Below are positions 45,851 through 57,010 of a DNA stretch of 64,000 bases, piece after piece. The translations under genes and the position numbers were made by a program. Position 1 is the stretch's first letter. Each line of letters opens with the position of its first letter. The notes under the pieces are model-generated. The model was not told the DNA's origin. It saw nothing but the letters and a program-made list of their open reading frames with translations, and searched no databases. The DNA is taken from the NCBI GenBank assembly GCA_009363875.1, contig CM018682.1, positions 57,062,031 through 57,126,030 on the forward strand, read 5' to 3'. The DNA comes from Mikania micrantha. Its lineage: Eukaryota > Streptophyta > Magnoliopsida > Asterales > Asteraceae.

Positions 45851-46305
45851 CCGAGAAGGTTTGCAAAACTATTTTTCAAATACTAAAACTATATGAACTC
45901 ACCAACCATTATGTTGACTTTGTTTTCTTACATGCTTTTTCAGGTGATGCACAGGAATAGGCTCAGGCTTTCAGGACTGCATACTAGGATGCTCAGATAG
46001 AGGATCTAGTAGACTTTTGGAAAGCACATATTTTGTTACAGAAGCAAATCACTTTTGATATCTTGTACAGATACATGATAGATACATTTGATTCTTTTGA
46101 TAGGTTTACTTAGTTAAATTACTAAACATTGATATTGTAATTTAACTTTGTAATCCTAGTTTAAGGCTATTGTGCTTTAGTTATTCTTAACATTGATTCT
46201 ATGTAAACAATCTGATCATCACGATTATCACTCACGATATCGCGCCGCGAGAACCTTCCGCCCGATGGGGACTCCGATCCAACCCCGCCGGCTCGGGGTG
46301 TGACA

Positions 46306-46404
46306 GATTGGCATCAGAGCTCAAGGTTATACAGAATAATAGGTCATTTTCTTAAACGGTTTGGCCTAGACTATAACTTAGGGACCCTCATGTAGAGAAC
46401 ATAG
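46306..46404 (+). promoter_or_regulatory. PBS and conserved leader (A body 1)
   Basis: TGGCATCAGAGC at 46309-46320 (one change from TGGTATCAGAGC), then about 80 bases nearly identical to leaders of D and B. Sharing a leader with autonomous elements fits packaging in trans. Confidence 0.8.
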
Positions 46405-46481
46405 GAATTAGGAATTAACTTGCAATATGTCTTCTGCATTCGATCATTTCACTAACTGATATCCTATTGGTTACTATCAGA

Positions 46482-47315
46482 ATGTCACCGAGAAGACAAC
46501 CATCTTTGTCCCTTCCTTCACAGGAGACGGATCCAGCAGACGATGCACTCGCAACTCTGATCACTGATGAGTTGATGGCGGTTCTTCCTGGAATAATCAC
46601 TCGAATAACGAACAGTGAGGAGTTTGCTAGGAACTTCCCACTACTTTCTGTAGAGAAAAAGGAACTTGAAGAAGGAGAAACCATTAAGGAACCTAAACGT
46701 CATTATGCAAAAAGAAGAAAGAGAACTCTGAACTACATTGAAGCTGTACCTATCAGTCAAATTCTGCCAGATTTGACTACAGGAGTCAGTGCTCACCATG
46801 AGGGAAAAACCCCTCTCTGTTCAGCTTGTCACTACTATCATCGGGCTGAACTTCCATGTGTACGATGCACACGCTGTGGGAAGGCGGGCCACTGGATGCA
46901 ACAATGCAGGACACCAATGACCCATATTCCCCGTCAATATGTTGGTACATATCCTAAATGTGCCAAATGTGGGTTTCATCATGACGAGAAGAAACCTTGT
47001 AGACACTGTCTAAATTGTGGGAAATACGGACACTGGATCCAAAAATGTCAGTTTAATTCCACTAGGAAACAGGAACAAAGAGCAAGTACCTCTACTCCCT
47101 CACAACATAACCACAACTGCTACACATGCGGAATGCTCGGACATTTCGCGAGGGACTGCCCTAGGAGGATGCCTCCAGCTGACCCAGCAATTACTGAGGA
47201 ATTACTCGCTTTACCAGCTCCTGGAGATCACTCGGAGTCTGATGACTCCACAGGTATGCAAATTTCATCATGTTACGATAAATTATTTATTGATGTATTA
47301 ATTAGAAATGCATGA
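46482..47315 (+). CDS. Gag-like zinc-knuckle protein, capsid lacking (A1)
   Basis: A 277-residue intact ORF starting MSPRRQPSLSL. The N-terminus (DPADDALATLITDELMAVLP) matches the N-terminus of B/D gag (MPPRRQPTP...ALATLLSSQL). The Retrotrans_gag capsid domain is gone; in its place are about 60 residues with a basic stretch KRRKRTL. Then comes the zinc region twice: LCSACHYYHR...CVRCTRCGKAGHWMQQC and KCAKCGFHHDE...CRHCLNCGKYGHW, followed by CYTCGMLGHFARDC. B and D have this region once plus one CCHC. Acidic end. Likely binds element RNA; without capsid it cannot form particles alone. No protease domain follows. An alternative view is a relic, but an intact frame in this copy and only one shift in the other argue for retention until recently. 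Confidence 0.75.
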   Translation: MSPRRQPSLSLPSQETDPADDALATLITDELMAVLPGIITRITNSEEFARNFPLLSVEKKELEEGETIKEPKRHYAKRRKRTLNYIEAVPISQILPDLTTGVSAHHEGKTPLCSACHYYHRAELPCVRCTRCGKAGHWMQQCRTPMTHIPRQYVGTYPKCAKCGFHHDEKKPCRHCLNCGKYGHWIQKCQFNSTRKQEQRASTSTPSQHNHNCYTCGMLGHFARDCPRRMPPADPAITEELLALPAPGDHSESDDSTGMQISSCYDKLFIDVLIRNA

Positions 47316-48021
47316 TCTGTTATGATTTTTGGAAACAATAAATCTAAGGTAACTGTAAGCAAACTCGGTGCCTATAAGATAGTCGGAATAGTAACTTAAG
47401 AAATCCTTAGGTCAAATAAGCGTTAAATGATTAAATAAAGATGGGATAATTCTTGATTATAGTTTAATTACTATAATTAGAAAGAGGACCTTACCTACTT
47501 AGAACACTACAAGTCGTAGAAAGTCAAAATGCTAATACTAGAGTGTAAGCTGTTACTTCTCACCTAGCCATCATAGAACTCGAAATTACTTAATTTGGAG
47601 AACTTTGATTCTAGGATGTTAATAAAGGATGAATGTTAGAACTGTGCTGGAATCATAGTTAAGCTACATAAGGAGACCGGGGGAATCATTTGCGGGTATA
47701 AGACAAATAGATGCTAAAGACGAGTACTCGTATGTGATATGCTTTAAACCATAAGTACTCGTTTCATTTTATACTAGTATGCACAAGAAATTTAACTTGT
47801 TCCTATTAGTATAACCACATAAGTATTCTATGGAACTTAGGACTTCTTTCATTGCGATAGAAACAATGAAAGGATCCTTGGTTAATGCACATAACATACA
47901 TAGGAAAACATAGCTACCACTAAGATTGTGTAACAGTTGATGCTCATAGCATCAATTAGTTTTGAACAATAAGGTGTTATAATCATATCAAGACTTAGCA
48001 AGCCGAAACATTGAGACAACT
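47316..48021 (+). other. non-coding middle of A body 1
   Basis: About 700 bases where protease to integrase would be. No ORF of note, no recognisable pol motif, no repeat. Nearly identical in body 2 (53297-54002). Confidence 0.7.
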
Positions 48022-48164
48022 ATGAGCAATAAGACTAGCAAAACTCTGAGGCCATACATAAGCAATCCCAAGCTAGACCCAAAGTTCCTTTGGGAAAGTA
48101 GGGACATCACACCAAACAAAGTTTTCCCACCTGTTACAAAGAAAGTCGTACCGATAATGATTTT
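48022..48164 (+). pseudogene. pol C-terminal tail remnant (A body 1)
   Basis: Reads LRPYISNPKLDPKFLWESRD, which lines up with LRRSRIPIVKVRW...PEFTWERED of B and E. The open frame continues through the hairpin and PPT into the LTR, so only this part is meaningful. The same frame is open in body 2 (54003). Probably the edge of the deleted pol. Confidence 0.5.
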
Positions 48165-48201
48165 TAAATTTCGGGACGAAATTTATTTAACAAGGAGAGA
48201 C
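48165..48201 (+). promoter_or_regulatory. pre-PPT hairpin and PPT (A body 1)
   Basis: TAAATTTCG-GGA-CGAAATTTA (48165-48185), 9-bp perfect arms, then CAAGGAGAGAC before the LTR at 48202. Arms are longer than in E. Confidence 0.85.
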
Positions 48202-51200
48202 TGTAACATCTATGCCGGAATCGTTACTGGAACAGTAATTTGCACAGTAAAGTGCACAGTAACTTCGGTACACATTATGCGAAACTATGTTGATACTATT
48301 TATACTTGAGGCTTAACACTAGACTATTATGCGGTTGCCTGAAATCTGATTTAACACCTTAGGGTTTAACAATCAGAAACAGATCAGACAACATAGAACT
48401 AACACATAGATACTTGATTTGATGCTAGTATGTATAAACGTATGCGAGGATAAACAGAACAAAACTATAACAGTTGTTGTTACAGAATGCTAAACCAACG
48501 AATTATTCGTACAGGTGACGATCTGTACAAATAGCTCTGAAAGTTTAACGATCTGAAATGATGATTGAACAGTACAAAACAAAAGCAGAAAGTGAAATAT
48601 ACGATCGTGTTCGTACAGTTAGCGCTCTGTACGAAAACGCGCGTAAGTGACGTTTTGTGAGGAAAGGAAACGAAGACGATTCGAACGATAATAAATATAA
48701 GGAAATATAATATTTCTTGTTTTACAATTTTGAAACTCATCAGAAATAAGTTAAAAGGAAACTATTTTAATTAAAAAGTGCGTAAAAGCATAAAATGCGC
48801 GAACAAATAACGAAACGCGTAAAAATAATAAATTACGATAAATAATTCATTAAAATGATATTTGGAACATTTACGAGAAATAACCACCTTCTAAACATTT
48901 AAAATAACATCTTTTTATTTAAATTACAAAAACACGCACGTTACGATCCGAAAATGCAACGAAAACATGAACCGAGCAACTGAAATGAACCCAAATACCC
49001 TCGGGGTATTTAAATCCCAAATGAGGCTTTCATCTCAGTTTTCAGCCTCTCTCCCTCTCCCGTTTTCTCTCTCTCTCTAGAAGTTCAAGACTTCAAACCT
49101 CCATAACTTGCTCAAATCACAACGAAATTGGGTGTTCTTGGTGTCCACGCGAAGCTCTCGTCATCCTCTACACGGAAGTACAACTGATCTGAAATTTTAC
49201 CTAGCCAAATTTGAGGTATGGACCTAGGAATCCCATGAATATTAAGGTTTTATGTGGTTTTGATGTACACATAGACGCAACCGGGTATCAGACCTCATCT
49301 TCTAACCCCTCATCAGCTTGAACGATTATTCGAATGTATCAGCAGCAAGGGAATGATCAACCAGAGGGTTGAAGTCGCATGAGGGTGACGGACACTTGTA
49401 GGGTTCGTGGAGACAGGTAGGCGAACCTGTGGGCAGGGACGAGGGCCGGCCGAAACCAAATGAGGGTGGCGAACCTGTTTCTTGGCGAACCTTGTATAGG
49501 AGACGAACCCTTGGTTCGTCTAAAACCATTAGCCGAACCATATGTGTGTGTCAGTGAACCTTAGTCGAACCTAGGTTGCATGTTATCAGCTACGAACCTC
49601 CATGCAAGCATGGTGTGCATGAAGCCCACAATTAATCTCGGCCCTAACACACAAACATGACCCAATCCCTTAGTTGATCTAAGCCCATGATCATGAGTTG
49701 GTTTAAATTAACCGGCCCAATACCCATAAAGTCTAATTCGGACCAAGGACACAGAATGGGCCCAAGGGACTACTTAGGCCCACTCACATGGCCCAATTAA
49801 ATGGCCCACTTAACTAATTTTAGTCCATGGGATCCACCCACGACCCATGTACTACCCGGCCCATATATTTACGTGGCCTATACACAATTGGGCCCACTAA
49901 GACTCATTTGGCCCAAGGAAGCAAATAATGAGAAAATGCCTTAACACAATATTAATGCTCACTTACTTGGGGACAACAACTTAAATTACTAAAAGGACGA
50001 TAGTATTTTGAAGATGATGAATTTTATAAAGTCTCAGATCTCTAAAACAATAGCCAAATGCCAAATGAGGATTTAGACCCACAAGTGTTAGCCAATTTAG
50101 GGCTAACACCTACACGCAAACAATTTATTCGGAACTTATACTTATGAACTACATACAACATGAAATCAATACAGGATCTTGAACACAACAACAAATACTA
50201 CAACGAGCGCGTGCATTCTAGTTAAGATAAGTCAACTGCTGCAAACACAAGGTGAGTTCATTTGTCCCTTTTCAAACATATTTGTTTTACCTCGGGACTT
50301 AGAAGCATGTTATACATTTTAAACAAATATTGAAATGTTTTAAATAAATGCTTTTATACTTATTCGTGATGCTTAAACTTTATGCTTGACGCTTATGACA
50401 TAAACTTAATGCTTAAATTTATGCTTGACGCTTATGACATAAACTTGATGCTTAAAATTTATGCTTGATACTTATGCTTATAAACTCTATGCTTAAACTA
50501 CATACCCGATGCTAAGGCTTTGAAAACACTTACACTAAACGCTAATACGTGATACACTTGTTTCGAAAACTAAAAACTATGAATGATTATTCTAAATACT
50601 AATACTTTATGTAATTATTTTAGAATATAAGATTTTACACTTTAAAACTAGATGATTATTTGTTTTACACTTACACTTAATTGCTTAAACTTAAACTTAT
50701 AAACTTAAACTTAGAAAGACTTGATATACTTGGAATGCTTGAAACACGTGAATGCTTGATATCCTTGATATGCTTCGAGAACGTGAATGTTTGATATACT
50801 TGAAAGACTTAAAACACTTGAATGCTTGATATACTTGAAAGGCTTGAAAACACATGAATACTTGATATACTTGGAATGCTCAGACAACAGGCTGATTGAC
50901 CGCCGAGTCTTTACATTGGTCAAGCCATACTAGTCATCAGTGAAACTATGTGAATGCTTTAAACTTGAATGCTTAAGCTATAGGACATCGTAAGACAGAC
51001 TGTTGGCTGCCGAGTCTTGACATTGGTCAAGCCATACTAGTCATCAGTGTTCTTCTTTGTCGGACATCGTAAGACCGATTGTTGACCGCCGAATCTTCAC
51101 ATTGGTCAATCCATACCAGTCATCAGTGCTCTTCGTTGTCAGAGTCAAGTAAGACAGACTGATTGGCCACCGAGTCTTGACAAGTGGTCAAGCCATACTA

Positions 51201-52285
51201 GCCATTCAATGTTCTTCTTGATTCTTCCATGGTTATGACAAGTGACTAGAATGATTTGGGTTCTTCTAGCTGACTTTCAGTCAGCTTGAGGGTTCTCTAT
51301 CACAACACGTCACAAGTTATGCTTAGGACCGTTATGGATGGATGCTGAACTCCTTAGGGTGTTCAGCTGTCCATAATAGTGCCTCATAAACTTGATACTC
51401 AGATGCTACTTTGTGTGTGTTGAAGGGTAGGTAAGACGCTTAATTATCATTAATAACAATGTCCTATGTGACTTAGTACGTGGTGGGACGGCGTCTGGGC
51501 GGGTTGTAGGCTTCACTCAGGGGTATGCCCTGTATATAAGCATACCGAGTTGGATGATACATGTGGTGTTAATGAGATTAAGGTTGTAACCTAGGGGATT
51601 TGTGAACACTTTTGGGTTGGTATCATAAACTTATAAACAAGATGCTTGAATCAATGTGGAATTGAAAGGTAGGTAAAATGATTAATTATCATTAACAACA
51701 ATGTCCTATGTGACTTAGTATGTGGTGGGACGGCGTCCGGGCGGGTTGTATGTCCGACTCAGGGGTATGCCCTATATATAAGCATACCGAGTTGGATGAT
51801 ACAGGTGTTGTTAATGAGGTTAAGGTATTACCGAGAAGGTTTGCAAAATTATTTTTCAAATACTAAAACTATATGAACTCACCAACCATTGTGTTGACTT
51901 TGTTTTCTTACATGCTTTCTCAGGTGATGCACAGGAATAGGCTCAGGCTTTCAGGACTGCATACTAGGATGCTCAGATAGAGGATCTAGTAGACTTTTGG
52001 AAAGCACATATTTTGTTACAGAAGCAAATCAGTTTTGATATCTTGTACAGATACAAGATAGATACATTTGATTCTTTTGATAGGTTTATTTAGTTAAATT
52101 ACTAAACATTGATATTGTAATTTAACTTTGTAATCCTGGTTTAATGCTATTGGGCTTTAGTTATTCTTAACATTGATGCTATGTAAACAATCTGATCATC
52201 ACGATTATCACTCACCATATCGCGCCACGAGAACCTTACGCCCGACGGGGACTCCGATCCAACCCCGCCAGCTCGGGGTGTGACA
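48202..52285 (+). repeat. LTR A2, 4084 bp
   Basis: Starts TGTAACATC, ends GGGTGTGACA. Collinear with A1, but about 455 bp of the CGAACC/GGCCCA part is missing at 49607 (A1 43208-43663, CAA at both edges), and it has about 45 bp near 49790-49835 that A1 lacks. Predicted intron 50252-51923, TATA modules 51439-51590 and 51680-51830. Confidence 0.9.
50252..51923 (+). other. predicted intron in LTR leader (A2)
   Basis: Donor ACACAAG/GTGAGT at 50252, acceptor CATGCTTTCTCAG/G ending 51923; 1672 bases, one base different from A1. Confidence 0.5.
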
Positions 52286-52384
52286 GATTGGTATCAGAGC
52301 TCAAGGTAATAGAGAATAATAGGTCATTTTCTTAAACGGTTTGGCCTAGACTATAACTTAGGGACCCTCATGTAGAGAACATAG
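52286..52384 (+). promoter_or_regulatory. PBS and conserved leader (A body 2)
   Basis: TGGTATCAGAGC at 52289-52300 is a perfect match to the initiator Met-tRNA end. Leader as in body 1. Confidence 0.85.
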
Positions 52385-52461
52385 GAGTTAGGAATTAACT
52401 TGCATTATGTCTTTTGCATTCAATCATTGCACTAATTGATATCCTATTGGTTACGATCAGA

Positions 52462-53296
52462 ATGTCACCGAGAAGACAACCATCACCGTCTCTTCCTTCA
52501 CAGGAGACGGATCCAACAGTCGATGCACTCGCAACTCTGATCACTGAAGAGTTGATGGCGGTTTTTCCTGGAATAATCACTCAGATCAGGAACAATGAGG
52601 AGTTTGCTAGGAACTTCCCACTACTTTCTGTAGAGAAAAAGGAACTTGAAGAAGGAGAAACCATCAAGGAACCTAAACGTCATTCTGCAAAAAGACGAAA
52701 GAGAACTTTGAACTACACTGAAGCTGTACCTATCAGTCAAATTTTGCCAGATTTGACTACAGGAGTCAGTGCTCACCATGGGGGAAAAACCCCTCTCTGT
52801 TCAGCTTGTCACTACTATCATCGGGCTGATCTTCCATGTGTACGATGCACACGCTGTGGGAAGGCGGGCCACTGGATGCAACAATGCAGGACACCAATGA
52901 CCCATATTCCCCGTCAATATGTTTGGTACATATCCCAAATGGGCCAAATGTGGGTTTCATCATGACGAGAAGAAACCTTGTAGACACTGTCTGAATTGTG
53001 GGAAATACGGACACCAGATCCAACAGTGTTGGTTTAACTCCACTAGGAAACATGAACAAAGAGCAAGTACCTCTGCTCCTTCACAACATAACCACAACTG
53101 CTACACATGCGGAATGCTCGGACATTTCGCGAGGGACTGCCCTAGGAGTATGCCTCCAGCTGACCCAACAATCACTGAGGAATTACTCGCTTTACCAGCT
53201 CCTGGAGATCACTCGGAGTCCGATGACTCCACAGGTATGCAAATTTCATCATGTTACGATGAATTATTTATTGATGTATTAATTAGAAATGCATGA
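52462..53296 (+). pseudogene. Gag-like zinc-knuckle protein, frameshifted (A2)
   Basis: Same protein as at 46482, about 95% alike by eye. One extra T near 52922 (TATGTTTGG against TATGTTGG) shifts the frame between the first and second zinc modules; the rest is open to the same stop. In the second module GHW has become GHQ. Two halves: 52462-52965 and 52919-53296. Confidence 0.8.
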
Positions 53297-54182
53297 ACTG
53301 TTATGATTTTTGGAAACAATAAATCTAAGGTAACTGTAAGCAAACTCGGTGCCGATAAGATAATCGGAATAGTAACTTAAGAAATCCTTAGGTCAAATAA
53401 GCGTTAAATGATTAAATAAAGATGGGATAATTCTTGATTATAGTTTAATTATTATAATTAGAAAGAGGACCTTACCTACTTAGAACACTAAAAGTCGTAG
53501 AAAGTCAAAATGCTAAGACTAGAGTGTAAGCTGTTACTTCTCACCTAGCCATCATAGAACTCGAAATTACTTAATTTGGAGAACTTTGGTTCTAGGATGT
53601 TAGTAAACGATGAATGTTAGAACTGTGCTGGAATCATAGTTAAGCTGCATAAGTAGACCGGGGGAATCATTTGCGGGTATGAGACAAATAGATGCTAAAG
53701 ATGGGTACTGGTATGTGATATGCTTTAGACCATAAGTACTCGTTTCATTTGATACTAGTATGCACAAGAAATTTAACTTGTTCCTATTAGTATAACCACA
53801 TAAGTATTCTATGGAACTTAGGACTTCTTTCATTGCGATAGAAACAATGAAAGTATCCTTGGTTAATGCACATAACATACATAGGAAAACATAGCTACCA
53901 CTAAGATTGTGTAACAGTTGATGCTCATAGCATCAATTAGTTTTGAACAATAAGGTGTTAGAATCATATCGATACTTAGCAAGCCGAAACAGTTAGCCAA
54001 CTATGAGCAATAAGACTAGCAAAAATCTGAGGCCATACATAAGCAATCCCAAACTAGACCCAAAGTTCCTTTGGAAAAGTAGGGACATCTCACCAAACAA
54101 AGTTTTCCCACCTGTTACAAAGAAAGTCGTACCGATAATGATTTTTAAATTTCGGGACGAAATTTCTTTAACAAAGGGAGAC
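53297..54182 (+). other. non-coding middle, pol tail remnant, hairpin, PPT (A body 2)
   Basis: No gene to 54002. Pol-tail remnant 54003-54145, hairpin AAATTTCG-GGA-CGAAATTT 54147-54165, PPT CAAAGGGAGAC before 54183. Confidence 0.75.
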
Positions 54183-55302
54183 TGTAACATCTGTGCCGGA
54201 ATCGTTACCGGAACAGTAATTTGCACAGTGAAGTGCACAGTAACTCCGGTACACATTATGCGAAACTATGTTGATACTATTTATACTTGAGGCTTCACAC
54301 TAGACTATTATGCGGTTGTCTGAAATCTGATTTAAAACCTTAGGGTTTAACAATCAGAAACAGATCAGACAACACATAACTAACACATAGATACTTGATT
54401 TGATGCTAGTATGTATAAACGTTGCGAGGATAAACAGAACAAAACTATAACAGTTGTTGTTACAGAATGCTAAACCAACGAATTATTCGTACAGGTGACG
54501 ATCTGTACAAATAGCTCTTAAAGTTTAACGATCTGAAATGATGATTGAACAGTAGAAAACAAAAGCAGAAAGTGAAACATACGATCGTGTTCGTACAGTT
54601 AGCGCTGTGGACGAAAACTCGCGTAAGTGACGTTTTCTGACGAAACGAAACGAAGACGATTCGAACGATAATAAATATACGGAAATATACTATTTCGTGT
54701 TTTACAATTTTGAAACTCATTAGAAATAAGTTGAAAGGAAACTATTTTAATTAAAAAGCGCGTAAAAGAATAAAATGCGCGAACAAATAACGAAACGCGT
54801 AAAAATAATAAATTACGATAAATAATTCAATAAAATGATATTTGTAACATTTACGAGAAATTACCACAAACTAAACTTTTAAAATAACATCTTTTTATTT
54901 AAATTACAAAAACACGCGCGTTACGATCCGGAAACGCAACGAAAACACGAACCGAGCAACTGAAATGAACCCGAATACCCTCGGGGTATTTAAAGCCCAA
55001 ATGAGGCTTTCATCTCAGTTTTCAGTCTCTCTCTCTCTCTAAAACTTTCTCCCGTTTTCTCTCCCTCTCAAGAAGTTCAAGACTTCAAACCACCATAACT
55101 TGCTCAAATCTCAACGAAATTGGGTGTTCTTGGTGTCCACGCGAAGCTCTCGTCATCCTCTACACGGAAGTACAACTGATCTGAATTTTTACCTAGCCGA
55201 ATTCGCGGTATGGACCTAGGAATCCCATGAATATTAGGGTTTTATGTGGTTTTGATGTACACATACACGCAACCGGGTATTAGACCTCATCTTCTAACCC
55301 CT
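54183..55302 (+). repeat. LTR A3, interrupted by element D
   Basis: First 1120 bases of an array-A LTR. It stops after TCTAACCCCT, where A1 continues with CATCAGC. CCCCT (55298-55302) is the candidate target duplication. The remainder is expected right of D outside the window. Confidence 0.85.
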
Positions 55303-56479
55303 TGTAACATCAGTGCCGGACGCGTGCCGGAACAGTGATCGCAACAGTAACTCATACAGTTCTCAGGTACACATTACGTGAGACTATGTTTAAACTATTG
55401 ATGCATTATACTTGACATGAAACTATTATGCGATTGTCTGAAATCTGATTAAAACCTTAGGGTTTAACAGTCAGAAACATATCAGACAACACAGTATTGA
55501 AATACAGATACTTGATTTGATGCCATTATGTTTAAACGTATGTGAGTTTAAACAGAACGAAACTACAACGGTTGTTACTACGGAATACTAAACCGACGAA
55601 TTATTCGTATAGGTGACGATCTGTTTGAATGGTTCTGAGAGTTTAACGTTCTGAAATAATGACTGAACAGTAGAGAACAAGAATCAGAAAGCCAAACCAT
55701 CGTCATGTTCGTTCGATTGACGATTCAAACGAATACGCGCGATGGCGACGCGTTCGGATGAAACGAAAATGAAAACGAACCGAACGACAATAAATTTAAG
55801 GAAATAAAATATTTCCTGTTTTACAATTTTGAAACTCATCAGAAATAAATTAAAAAGAAACTATCTTAACAGATTGCGAAAGAATTTACGAAACGCGTAA
55901 AATAATATATTTCGATAGATAATTTAAGAATACGATATTTAAAATAATTTCTAATATTAATCACCTTTTAAACATTCTAAAATAAAATTCTTTTATTTAA
56001 ATTACAAACACGTGCGTAATAACCCGGAAACGGGACGAAAACGAGAACCGATCAACTGAAACGAACCCGAATACCCACGGGGTATATAAGCACCAAATAA
56101 CCTCATTTAATTCATTTCCACCATCTCACTCTCTCTCTAAAACACCCAAGTTGTCCTCCTCTCTCTCTCTAGCAAGATTCATCTTCCAAGCTCCATATCT
56201 CCCTCATTTGTGGATGAAATCACGCAATCTCGGTGCCTAAACGAAGATGCCGATTCCCTCTACCCAGAAGTACAGCTATTTTGATGATTTAACCGACCAT
56301 ATTCGAGGTAATAAGCCACAAAGTGGCTGAAAATTCGGGTTTCTTATGATTTGTTCGACCCAACAGCTAGCCGGTGTAAAACCTTACACCACACACCCGT
56401 AGCACCACGAGTATCCGACCTGCATGTGAACAAGCTTTGGGAAAAGCTACATTGAAGGTGGAGCTCGGTGATAAGGAGA

Positions 56480-57010
56480 AACATGCAGGGTTCGTGAGCT
56501 ATCTTGGCCGAACCTATGCTTTAAGGGCCGAACCTTGTTGCTCTAACAAGCATGCTACGAACCATCCCTCAACCGAACCCATGACCAGTCGCGAACCTTC
56601 CTTCTCTTAGCCGAACCCCCACCAACAGCCGAACCTACATGCATTCCTCGAGCATAGACGAACCTTTCATGCACAGCAGGCCGAACCCTTGAGCTTGCCA
56701 CGAACCCCAGCCGAATCTATGAATAGCACCCTGATGACCGAACCTTCGGCGAGCCAAATTGCTACATTGTCACGAACCTGTGGTCTACTTCATCTATGTT
56801 AGCCGAACCATGCATGCTGGACGAACCCTTGAGTGCCGAACTTAAATGTCTACCTCATGAACCGTTGGGCTAGGAGCGAATCTATTGCCAAACACTGTTG
56901 TGAGCCACGAACCCGGAATTAACCTAAGACCTGGCCGAACCTAGTGATCTTTAACCCCAGCTGAACCCACAACATTGAGGGCCGAACCTAAGACAAATTT
57001 CATAGATAGG
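56480..57010 (+). repeat. CGAACC motif cluster, LTR of D
   Basis: More than twenty CGAACC words, sense orientation, with CCGAACC most common. Array A carries the same type at 43010-43500 and 49400-49600. Confidence 0.85.

Larger units (their letters stand above)
44271..45943 (+). other. predicted intron in LTR leader (A1)
   Basis: Donor ACACAAG/GTGAGT at 44271; acceptor TTTCTTACATGCTTTTTCAG/G ending 45943; 1673 bases. It removes the tandem repeats and both TATA modules from the leader. Same pair in A2 and D. Confidence 0.5.
41792..46305 (+). repeat. LTR A1, 4514 bp
   Basis: Starts TGTAACATCTGTGC in C's pol and ends GGGTGTGACA before the PBS. In order: TATA-like GGTATTTAAAG at 42596-42605 with CT-rich start 42630-42680; CGAACC cluster 43010-43500; GGCCCA boxes 43560-43935; donor AAG/GTGAGT at 44271; GCTTGATGCTTA and GGCTTGATATACTTG-type repeats 44390-44890; GAGTCTTGACATTGGTCAAG repeats 44915-45230; two TATA modules; acceptor ending 45943. 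Confidence 0.9.
41792..55302 (+). mobile_element. array A: tandem non-autonomous Tekay derivative
   Basis: LTR 41792-46305, body 46306-48201, LTR 48202-52285, body 52286-54182, LTR 54183-55302 (interrupted). The bodies, 1896 and 1897 bp, are very similar and hold PBS, leader, a zinc-knuckle ORF, a non-coding stretch, a pol-tail remnant, hairpin and PPT. No protease, RT or integrase. Three LTRs with two bodies is the expected product of unequal recombination between LTRs. Mobilisation would need proteins from an autonomous relative such as B or D. Confidence 0.85.
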
